Source of the DNA: Brachionus koreanus
Lineage: Eukaryota; Rotifera; Eurotatoria; Ploima; Brachionidae
Direction: 5' to 3'
Length of the DNA stretch: 11,002 nucleotides
Assembly: GCA_016987375.1 (NCBI GenBank)
Contig: PJRA01000211.1
Location: 1 to 11,002 of the forward strand
The position numbers and the translations under genes are program-made. Position 1 is the stretch's first letter. Every line of letters starts with the position of its first letter. Below are positions 1-6,845 of the stretch, one piece after another. The notes under the pieces were generated by a model. It was not told the DNA's origin, did no database searches, and worked only from the letters and a program-made list of their open reading frames with translations.

Positions 1-136
1 CCCAAAAACACCCTTGTAATTTTCGATACATCCAAAAGTTTTATCGTCATTATCGTCATTTTAAAATTTAAAATTAATAATTTTTTTTTAATTTTTTATT
101 AAAAGAATAAAAAGAAAATTAATTTTTTAAAAAAAG
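1..136 (+). other. 3' part of an intron of the KIAA0319-like gene
   Basis: AT-rich sequence before the first recognisable coding exon; its 5' end lies outside the window. Reading back from the exon, an in-frame stop at 128-130 closes the frame, so coding sequence must begin after it. Two AG dinucleotides (135-136 and 137-138) could be the acceptor. The upstream stretch contains a short direct repeat of TTATCGTCA around 43-58. I see no coding signal in it. Confidence 0.6.
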
Positions 137-977
137 AGATTTTTGGGTACAAACGAAGCTCCAATTGTTGTATATGAAAATATGGTCGAGGGTGAGTACA
201 AATTCGTGCTCAAAGTGTGGTCTAGTGAAGGTGAATTTAGTCAAGATTTTGTTCATGTTTTCGTACATGGATCAACTGACGAAAACATACCAGCTAAATC
301 TTCTAATTCGGCACAAATGAATCAAAACATGATCGAAATTGAGCTAGATATTGAGCCAAGTCTTCTATCTGAAAGCCTTAAAATTGAATTTTTGAATAAA
401 TTACAAAATTTTTTGCTCCAAAACAAGGAATTTGAGCTTAATGATCCAAAATTAGTGCTAATAAGCTCACGTGTCTCATTTGTAAAAGAAAAAAGTAGTG
501 TGATCTTGGAACTTTTGGTTACTGATTTGGTAAACACAAGTGTACCAAGAGGAATCAGCGATGATTTGGTATTGGGCGATAAAAATCGCTACATATGCCC
601 AAGTGCTCCCATTGTGCTTCAGCTGCGTAAAAAGCAGAAAAGTTTCAAAAACTTGTTAAATTCAATTCAAACTATAATCGAACGTATTCAAACAAACGGA
701 ATTCACAATCAAACTTTGCTTGGCACAATTAAACAATTCGAATCAAAGAGAAACCAAGTGTTGGACTTTTTAAATGTAAAAATTTTAAGCATTAGACAAA
801 TGACTTGTTTTGATGATCGGCTTTTTGACCAAAATTTGAATAATACTTATTCCTGTTCAGGCCATGGAACATGTGATATGCATTCAAGAAAATGCATATG
901 TAATAAGTATTGGATGCCCAATTTTTCTAGATACTATTTTAACTATGAATCAGATTTAACAGATGGAAATAATTGCG
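137..977 (+). CDS. KIAA0319/KIAA0319L-like protein, exon with end of last PKD domain and cysteine module (partial gene)
   Basis: This exon encodes the extracellular, membrane-proximal part of a KIAA0319-family type I membrane protein; vertebrate members are linked to neuronal migration and membrane trafficking. The first ~45 residues are the end of a PKD beta-sandwich (VEGEYKFVLKVWSSEGEF, then alternating VHVFVH). A ~170-residue region follows that matches the family's conserved stretch between PKD and membrane. Near the end is CSGHGTCDMHSRKCIC then a W-M-x-N motif, which closely follows the family signature CSGHGHCD...RCIC...WMEN. N-glycosylation sequons (NTS, NQT, NNT, NFS) fit an extracellular location. 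The exon ends one base into a Glu codon at a GCG|GTAAAA donor; joining to 1027 recreates the family's N-C-E sequence just before the membrane helix. The start is an acceptor AG at 136 or 138, not an initiator. The earlier exons lie off the window's left edge. Confidence 0.85.
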
Positions 978-1026
978 GTAAAAAAAAATTAAATTAAAAT
1001 TTTTTATTTTAAATATATTTTTTTAG
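978..1026 (+). other. 49-base intron of the KIAA0319-like gene
   Basis: GT at 978-979 and a T-rich tract ending in AG at 1025-1026 bound a 49-base intron of almost pure A+T. Removing it keeps the frame (phase 1) and restores the conserved C-E pair at the start of the transmembrane segment. Unspliced, the frame hits TAA at 995-997. Such short introns are typical of compact invertebrate genomes. Confidence 0.8.
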
Positions 1027-1261
1027 AATACAACATTCCATTGACTATTTTAGTTCTTATTTTAATCGGATTGCTTGTCTATTTGACGCTCAAAGTTATA
1101 TTCAAATACTTTTTTTATTACATTTGCTGTTGCTGTCTTTGCTGTCGCCGAATAAGAATAGATAAACAAAAGAGTAAGAGACTATTGGCAAATTCAAATC
1201 TTGACGAAAGCTATCTGAATGACAGCAATGATCTTGATGACTATGATAAAAATTTTAAAAA
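1027..1261 (+). CDS. KIAA0319-like protein, transmembrane exon with cysteine cluster and first tail motif
   Basis: The exon continues the frame after the 49-base intron. It encodes Glu-Tyr-Asn-Ile-Pro, then a hydrophobic helix of ~25 residues (LTILVLILIGLLVYLTLKVI), aromatic residues, and a cysteine cluster CCCCLCC followed by RRIRIDKQKSKR. Human family members have the same order: helix, CCCKRQK, basic stretch. The cysteines are likely palmitoylation sites (inference). The following text, KSKRLLANSNLDESYLND, resembles the conserved tail motif KSKYKILDATDQESLE. A donor AAAAA|GTAAAT at 1262-1263 lets the frame join 2832 exactly (phase 2). If the donor is not used, the codon AAG and a TAA at 1263-1265 end the protein at once. 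A second donor, GTAAGA at 1174-1175, sits inside the exon. No ATG is expected because this is an internal exon. Confidence 0.8.
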
Positions 1262-2016
1262 GTAAATTTTCAAATTTTATTTTAAAAAATGATTTAAATG
1301 TAAAAAAGTCATAAAAATGGAAATTAATTTTTTTTTTTAATTTGAGCTTAGTAGATAAAAAAAGAGCTTGAGCTATAAAACTAAATGATGTTTAAAAAAA
1401 GCTAATAAAAACTGTTTAGTGTTACTGAATAAAATTAAAACATTGAGTGTTTAAAAATAAAAATAAAATTAAATGAGAATAATTTAAATGGCCTAATTCT
1501 ATTACTGAAACGGACTTATAATTAATTTGAACTCAATAATTGATTAATTATCGGATATATTATTTGCTATACCCAAATGTTTTGACAATTAGTCATCATT
1601 TTCAATGGTATTTTTTTAAAGTGCTATTAGTTTTCGAGCTAAAAAAAAAATTAAATTTAAAATTTAAATAATCGTTTTTTGTTTGGGTCTGGTAAATGTT
1701 TGCTGGTTTAAATGATGTATAATCAAAATTTTGTTTTTTCAAATACCATGTAAGTCTTGAAAGCGTTAAAAATACTAAAGAATTATTGGGTCTTAGAAGT
1801 ATAATAAATTGCAGTGTTTTTTGAAGAGACTAAATTCGAATGATATAAGCTCTGTATTAGCTAAAAAATTTTGCAGAATAAATTTTTGACCAAAACAAAA
1901 AATTTAAAAAGATATTGTAAAATTCAAATACAACTGGAACAGCAATTTTGCTTATTTTGACAAATTGAAATTTAGTGAAACAAAGTGAAATCTAGTTTTT
2001 TAAATCAAGAAAATTC

Positions 2017-2133
2017 TCACCAAAAGTTGGCTAGATTACGAACTGGCGCAAAAAAATCTATAAACTCTTCACTTGTTATGCATTCACGCCCAAATACAGT
2101 TCCATCATCAGCTTTCCATTTATTGCATGTCAT
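2017..2133 (-). other. Short - strand exon-like ORF (38 codons), family not recognised
   Basis: Read on the - strand, an ATG at 2133-2131 opens 38 codons that end in Trp and a TGA. The composition is unusually protein-like for this AT-rich DNA: MTCNKWKADDGTVFGREC, then ITSEEFIDFFAP. Just before the stop there is a good splice donor, TTTTG|GTGAGA (GT at 2020-2019), so it may be a first coding exon ending near 2021. It lies 36 bases from the left inverted repeat of the 2170-2675 element and runs antisense inside the KIAA0319-like intron. It may be a captured exon, a transposase fragment, or part of a nested gene. I cannot assign a family. Confidence 0.35.
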
Positions 2134-2169
2134 TAAAATTTATATTATTTTACTCTCATAATCGGGCGC

Positions 2170-2284
2170 TGTGAATTTAGGAACAAAAAAACAAAAACAA
2201 AAATTTTAAATTAAAATAACTTTTTTTCTTAGAGTCTAAAAAATATTCTGCAAAATGTATCATCTGATACAAGGTTTGTATCAC
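2170..2284 (+). repeat. Left terminal inverted repeat of the 2170-2675 element
   Basis: Starts TGTGAATTTAGGAAC, runs through A-rich and T-rich blocks and AGTCTAAAAAATATTCTGC, and ends in TGTATCATCTGATACA followed by AGG and TTGTATCAC. The last part holds an imperfect palindrome and an 8-base hairpin (TGATACAA / TTGTATCA). A poly-T plus TTAG string at 2223-2232 looks like a splice acceptor on the + strand. Confidence 0.8.
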
Positions 2285-2561
2285 TTTAATTTAGTCTGTT
2301 TCATTTTGTGCAAAAACGATGCAATTGTGCAAAATACTATATGCATTAGAAAATTATTAAAATTAAATTAAATTGTAGAGATAACTAACTAAATTTGGGT
2401 GACCGGTTTCGACTGGGTAAAATTTGCAGTTTAGATGATCAACTCGATGCAGTAGCCTTTGTGTCAGATCGGAACTGTTGCTCAAAAAGGTACTTGAAAA
2501 GGAAATGAGCTCCTTCCCATTATCCACAAGGATAGAATAGGGTCAAAAAAAATAAATTTGG

Positions 2562-2675
2562 GTGATACAAGCCTTGTATCAGCTGATACATTTTGCAGAA
2601 TATTTTTTAGACTCTTAGAAAAAAAGTTATTTTAGTTTAAAATTCTTGTTTTTGTTTTTTGTTCCAAAATTCACA
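2562..2675 (-). repeat. Right terminal inverted repeat of the 2170-2675 element
   Basis: Reverse complement of the left repeat with six substitutions and a one-base length change. Its inner end reads GTGATACAAGCCTTGTATC, leading into the perfect 16-base palindrome TGTATCAGCTGATACA (2575-2590). The equivalent site in the left copy is broken by one substitution. Confidence 0.8.
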
Positions 2676-2831
2676 ATTCCCAAAATAGAGAGGGGTATTT
2701 CGATCCTTTGTGCAACCATTTATTTTTATTTTTTCATGAAAATAGGCATATTTAATAACATAATTTTGGGCATACTTAAATAAATGATATAATAAGAAAA
2801 ATTCAAATTATTAATTTATATTTTTTTATAG

Positions 2832-3105
2832 AAAGCCTAAAGGATTTTTGGATCGTCTTAGAATAGTTCCAGGTTCGAGTTCTAAACGTTTGAGGCATAA
2901 GTATTCTCTGTTACAATCAGAAGAAAATGAATCGCTAAACGATTCTGGCAAAAGTGATGGGCTTTTCAAGAAAAATGACCAACTTGGTGCTCAGCTCGAT
3001 TTAAATGATGATGAGGATGTTGTCTATGAAGAAGCAATGATAAACGATGCCAAGAGAAGAAAAGGAAAAAAAGATGATTCAATTAAAAAATACAATTTAA
3101 TTTAA
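2832..3105 (+). CDS. KIAA0319-like protein, last coding exon (conserved cytoplasmic tail)
   Basis: After a poly-T tract and AG at 2830-2831 the frame reads KPKGFLDRLRIVPGSSSKR, then RHKYSLLQSEENESLND. The latter matches the family tail motif (human KIAA0319L: KSKYKILDATDQESLEL), normally just after the cysteine cluster. Further on, QLDLNDDEDVVYEEAM resembles the family's second acidic tail motif (SESELDSDDAIF). The exon ends with a lysine-rich stretch and TAA at 3103-3105. Phase agrees with the donor at 1261. An alternative acceptor at 2842 would agree with the internal donor at 1173, giving a shorter tail. There is no good ATG at the start because this is an internal splice product. The tail is presumably cytosolic; I see no enzyme motif. 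Confidence 0.75.
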
Positions 3106-3144
3106 AACCAACTCATAATTTAATATCCTCTAGTCAAAGGATAG

Positions 3145-3158
3145 CGATTTTAAAATCG
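3145..3158. repeat. 14-base perfect palindrome in the 3' UTR
   Basis: CGATTTTAAAATCG is self-complementary and lies about 40 bases after the KIAA0319-like stop codon. It could form a small cruciform or RNA hairpin, but AT-rich palindromes of this length occur by chance in such DNA. Confidence 0.4.
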
Positions 3159-3269
3159 TTTTTAATCATTCATCAGCATTAAATAATTTGTACTTAAAAT
3201 ATTATTAGTATTTTTTTTTTTAGTTTTCGTTTATTTAATCAAACCATTTATTGTTTAACATTTGTAAGA

Positions 3270-3275
3270 AATAAA
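3270..3275 (+). terminator. Likely poly-A signal of the KIAA0319-like gene
   Basis: An AATAAA hexamer about 165 bases after the stop codon, at a normal distance for a short invertebrate 3' UTR. AATAAA is common by chance in this AT-rich sequence, so the assignment rests mainly on position. Confidence 0.45.
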
Positions 3276-3524
3276 ATTAACAATTTAATAATTGTCTTTA
3301 AATATTTTTATGTATTAAATGCTTATATAATTATTGATATTAACTATTTAAAATCAGACATAATTCGAATGCCCATGACCATATTTTTGAGTATTATTTT
3401 TTAAATTTGGTCATTCAAAGTTTTGAAAATAAAATTACATTAAAAAATAATGAGGCAAATGAAAAATCAATATTTACTAAGTGAATTTTAGATACTTTTA
3501 TAAAATAAAATGGGTCTACTATAG
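3276..3524. other. AT-rich intergenic stretch
   Basis: No ORF of note and no clear repeat between the poly-A signal and the retroelement scrap that starts near 3525. Confidence 0.5.
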
Positions 3525-3659
3525 CTGAATATTATTGATACTGTATACCGTTTAGAAATGTATGGTCTTTATTCATTTCAGCATAGAATTTTTGAAAGGA
3601 TGCTAAATTTCTCTTACAAATGTATTTTTTATTACAATTCACCTATGAATTTAAAATAG
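3525..3659 (+). pseudogene. C-terminal scrap of a CR1/L2-like non-LTR reverse transcriptase
   Basis: A 44-codon open stretch between stops (TAG at 3522-3524 and 3657-3659). It reads DTVYRLEMYGLYSFQHRIF, then ERMLNFSYKCIFYYNSPMNL. This pattern, leucine/glycine then R-x-x-F/L, a hydrophobic helix with YK, and N-S-P, resembles the extreme C-terminus of CR1/L2-type reverse transcriptases, where a short motif of the form 'L x x R R ... F K x x N' follows the thumb. No catalytic region is present. It would be a 5'-truncated, mutated copy. The alternative is a chance ORF, but the composition is richer than its surroundings. The assignment is from memory of the family pattern only. Confidence 0.4.
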
Positions 3660-4241
3660 AAATTAAAGAAAAATGACTCAAGAAATTTAAATTATATTTT
3701 AAGGAACAGCAATAACTTAATTGAGCCAATAGCTAAATCAAAAAGTGGAGAAAAAATTTTTGAATATTTTTACTCAAGATTGATATATTGCTTTGTGATC
3801 AAGAGATCAATATTGAAGTTTTCAACCTTTAAGCTTTCAATATTTAATAACATAAATTTAATTTATACAGATTTTGTTTCAAAATTTGAATTATTTAACT
3901 TAAATAGCTTGTTGTTAAATTTTTTCAAATAACTAATCAATAAAAATTTTCAAATTTTTATATTTTTAATATAAAAACTTTTTTAATAATAAATTAAATA
4001 AATGAAGTGTAAATCAGTGTCATGAGACATGGGCATTAGCCTGTTGATTAACCTTGAATATATTGAATATATTGATAGTATCATTTATTAAATTAATTTA
4101 TATTCATTTTAATATAAAAAAATAAATATACTTTTAGTTATTACAGAGTTATTAAAAAATAAAAAAATCTAATTATTTTTTTTGATTGTAGACATATTTT
4201 CACTATTTCATCACGATTGATTTTTCCATTATTTTTTTCCA
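3660..4241. other. AT-rich intergenic stretch with a small tandem repeat
   Basis: No coding signal seen. At 4054-4071 the 9-mer TTGAATATA occurs twice in tandem, followed by a partial third copy. The rest is A/T homopolymer-rich filler; the last part (about 4190-4241) may be the 3' UTR of the - strand retroelement that ends at 4242. Confidence 0.5.
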
Positions 4242-4703
4242 CTATGCACTCCTTGTGGAGTATAGGGTCATTACTTTTGCTTTACACTCAAGTCGATTTT
4301 TGCCTTAACCCTTGATACCCATCCCATGTAATTCCCATTTCAATTAGCTCTTTGATAATTGCTTTCCGAGTCATTGCTGGTCCACTAACTTTTGCCTGCC
4401 TTGAGGTATCCATTGCAGTGTTCTTTTAATTATTAGATTTTTTTCATCCTAAGTTTATGTCCAAGCCATCGTAATCTTTTGTTCTTTGGAATAGTTTGTT
4501 TTGTTACTTATCAGGCCGGTGTATTTTTAGAATTCTTCTTAAGCTACAAGTGTGGAATGTATTAATACTTTTTCTGACAGCTTCTGATATCCCCCAGCAT
4601 TAGTGTTGCTTTTACTATACTATTGTACAGCGTTAGCTTTGTTTTATTGCTGTAGCTGGTAGATTTCCATACTGGTTTAATTCTTGCAAAAGCAATATTC
4701 TGA
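4242..4703 (-). pseudogene. Decayed C-terminal part of an RTE-like non-LTR reverse transcriptase
   Basis: On the - strand, starting near 4703, the frames give in order AFARIKPVWKSTSYSNKTKL and TLYNSIVKATLMLG; then in a shifted frame SINTFHTCSLRRILKIHRP with a stop at 4506-4504; then KRLRWLGHKLRM near 4480-4440; then SGPAMTRKAIIKEL and IEMGITWDGYQGL with a stop at 4290-4288; and finally LYSTRSA with a TAG at 4244-4242. This order (thumb helix 'LYNSIVK', 'LRRI', 'RWLGH', 'GRP...W', 'GITW', 'LCSTR') is the well-known C-terminal landmark series of RTE-type and related elements. At least three frameshifts and two internal stops mark it as dead. The palm domain with YADD is absent, so the copy is 5'-truncated. 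Confidence 0.75.
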
Positions 4704-4756
4704 AACTAGACTAAATTTGGAACAACTTGTAGATTTTAGTTTCTTGATTTTTACTT

Positions 4757-4903
4757 TTAGTTTGGATAAATAGTGTGGACGTTTTGCATATCTTGAACCT
4801 TAGCTCTTAAAAAGTTTCCATCAAATATTACTGTTGAAAAAATAAACGCATCGTCTTTGACAGCTTGACAGTCAACAAACAAGTCAAATTCCTCAGTAAA
4901 GGG
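4757..4903 (-). other. Unassigned - strand ORF (48 codons)
   Basis: Between stops at 4906-4904 and 4759-4757 the - strand reads EEFDLFVDCQAVKDDAFIF, then STVIFDGNFLRAKVQDMQNV. The mix of D, V, A, Q, R and C residues is far from what random 75-80% AT sequence gives, which suggests former coding sequence. It lies just upstream (on the - strand) of the RTE-like fragment, but does not match the RTE palm or thumb region I know. A splice-acceptor-like TTTATTTTCAG lies ~30 bases before it (around 4930), though a stop intervenes in frame. There is no ATG at its start. I cannot assign a family; it may be part of another mobile element or a lost exon. Confidence 0.3.
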
Positions 4904-4906
4904 TTA

Positions 4907-6782
4907 AAATAAAAGAATCATATTCACTGAAAATAAACAATGAAATTCCTTGCATTTATTATTTAATAAAAATTGAGTCGAGAAAAATAAGAAAAAAAAT
5001 ATCATCCTTATTTTTTATGAAGACAAAATCACCAACACATCAACCAAGATTTTATTGAATACAACATATCTACAATCGGTTTGACAAACTGCAGCAATAC
5101 ATTGAAACTAATACTTGGATAAAAAAAAAAATCAAAAAATATTGCCTCATGATGATAAAAGGGAGATGTAAGCACCATTCCGAACTACCCGGAATGGTAG
5201 TATTCCAAACTAATTAAATAAAATAAAATTTACATGGATTAAACTTTTTGAAAATTTGGAAAAATTTAGAGCTTTTAAGATTTACTCAAAAAATTTGAAA
5301 AATTAACAAAAAAATATCGTCTACTATAATTAAAAATCAATATCAATATCTTGTATTTTTTTCTAAATGTTTTTGGAAATTTTTTAATTTGATTTATCTA
5401 ATGCTTGAGAATTTTGTTTCATGTTTTTTGGTAATTTTATCTGTAAAATTAATATTAAATTTAAATTATTTCAAAAAATAATAATTTCAAGGCTTATCCT
5501 TCTTGCACTCCTTAGTCTATAGGCTTAAATCTAAAACTTCAAAACAAATTGTTTGTTTATCAATTAAATTATTTAATAAAAGAGCCTGATGAATTATTTT
5601 GAAACCTCATAATTAAATAATTTCTAAACAACAAGATCAGAAACAAGCAAATTTCTAAGGTATTAGTTGAGCTTTTTTTAATGCAATTTTTAATGCATAG
5701 ATAATATATTTTGTCTCAAGGTTAATGATAATCCGAGTTAATTTTTAAGAATTTTGTCAATGATATCACTATATTCATTTTTTTAAGGCTTGAAATTAAA
5801 TTAATTTTTCAAATTTAGACATTTAAATTAAACTAAAAGAAAATATTTTATTTCTTAAGGTAAGTGAAATACTTAAGTAAAAATCAACCACCTACAAGCA
5901 TTTTTTTTTATAAAAAACAAAAAATTTCATTTTAAAATTTATTTTCAAAAAAACATTTTGCTGCCATAGGCTCTGAATTTCTTTTAAAATAATTGAATAA
6001 TAATTTTTTTCTAATTTGTTATTATTTTAAGAAAAAATTTAAAATTTTGCTCAAAAAATTTTTTTTGTTTAATAAAAAAAAATGATGATTAAAAATTTTT
6101 TCGGATTCGGTTTGGCACATTTTATTTTAGATTTTTTTAAATTTAGATTTTAAGCTTATCTAAATGTATTTTTTTTTCGTAAAAAAAAATCGTTTTATAG
6201 CAGCTTATTTGATAATTGTAATTGTTTTTGATTTTTTTCTAAAATCTTATTGACATAGACTAATCTTTAGCCAAAAGTCTTAATCTTTTTAATTAAATAT
6301 TGTTTTAAAATTTGCATTACAAATAGATATTATTTTTAGGCTTTTAAATAGATTTATCAGAATTTTGGAAAAAAATTTTTTTGTTGAAAATCATTGTCAA
6401 AAAGATGATTAAAATTTTTGAAAATAATTTTATTTATTGAACTTTCAAAAAATACGATTTTTATTTTTCAATTAATTTCATGAATAATTTTGAAATTTAA
6501 TTAAGCATCAAGTTCAAGTTTAATTTTGTCAAATTAAAACAAATTAACTAGATTAAATATCGATTTATTTAAAATTTTGTTAAAAGAAAAGAAATTTTAG
6601 TCTTTGTTAATGACCCAAAAATAATGATTAATAGATTGTTAGATTTTTTTGAACGAAGCATATATCTAATAAGCCGTGACCATACAGTAAACTATTGAAA
6701 AATATATTTTGATTTAATCTTAGCTTATATGTGGGCTAAAATTATCGAGCTTTACTCTAAGAAAAATCACGAAAAATAACAC
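4907..6782. other. Long AT-rich intergenic region
   Basis: About 1.9 kb dominated by runs of A and T with no supportable ORF on either strand. The only structured island is at 5157-5198 (purine run plus hairpin). Bases 5500-5660 contain loosely mirrored AATTAAATTATTTAAT-type strings. No tRNA, rRNA or snRNA pattern was recognised. Confidence 0.55.
5174..5198. repeat. 9-base perfect hairpin after a purine tract
   Basis: ACCATTCCG (5174-5182) and CGGAATGGT (5190-5198) are exact complements around a 7-base loop. Nine base pairs with five G:C pairs is strong for this AT-rich region. It follows AAAAGGGAGA (5157-5166) and a TGT, a layout like a retroviral-type polypurine tract next to an LTR start. 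No LTR partner or gag-pol coding sequence is visible, so the LTR idea is weak. Confidence 0.45.
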
Positions 6783-6821
6783 CTAAAGAAATTTTTTCTT
6801 TAGTATAAAAGACTATAAAAG
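6783..6821 (+). promoter_or_regulatory. Core promoter region: palindrome plus two TATA-like boxes
   Basis: A 9-base perfect inverted repeat CTAAAGAAA / TTTCTTTAG with a 3-base spacer (6783-6803) is followed at once by TATAAAA (6804-6810) and TATAAAAG (6814-6821). The second box lies 25 bases upstream of the ATG at 6846, so transcription from it would leave only a very short leader, or the first box is the one used. TATAAA strings are common in AT-rich DNA, but two in tandem right before an intact ORF is suggestive. Confidence 0.45.
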
Positions 6822-6845
6822 TTTGGTTGTGTTTATCGGCTAAAA

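Larger units (their letters stand above)
2170..2675. mobile_element. Non-autonomous DNA transposon (MITE-like) with ~115-base terminal inverted repeats
   Basis: Two long inverted repeats, 2170-2284 and 2562-2675, match over ~115 bases; hand alignment shows six substitutions and one indel, about 94% identity. The ~277 bases between them contain no long ORF, so the element must have relied on a transposase supplied elsewhere. The outermost conserved bases are TGTGAATTT. No convincing target-site duplication is visible beyond them, so the true ends may lie a few bases further out or the flanks may have decayed. The inner ends of the repeats carry stacked TGATACA motifs in both orientations. The superfamily is not clear. 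Confidence 0.8.
1262..2831 (+). other. 1570-base last intron of the KIAA0319-like gene
   Basis: Bounded by GTAAAT at 1262 and a poly-T tract with AG at 2830-2831. It is about thirty times longer than the preceding intron and contains an inverted-repeat transposon (2170-2675) plus a - strand exon-like ORF (2017-2133). The growth of this intron is plausibly due to mobile-element insertion. Bases 1266-2016 look like AT-rich filler: several AATAAA-like strings (for example near 1429 and 1456) could serve as poly-A signals for an unspliced short isoform, but I see no coding pattern there. Confidence 0.65.

Noticed and set aside
322..537. 71-codon - strand ORF inside the KIAA0319-like exon
   Set aside because: It is the shadow of the + strand coding exon, which has clear family motifs; its own translation is unremarkable.
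2399..2418. tRNA-like B box suggesting a tRNA or SINE
   Set aside because: There is one extra base relative to the consensus, no A box at the right distance, and no cloverleaf arms; kept only as a note about the MITE core.
5584..5606. CTGATGA ... GAAA string like a hammerhead ribozyme core
   Set aside because: The eight bases between the two blocks cannot form stem II, and no flanking stems I and III were found; it is a chance match.
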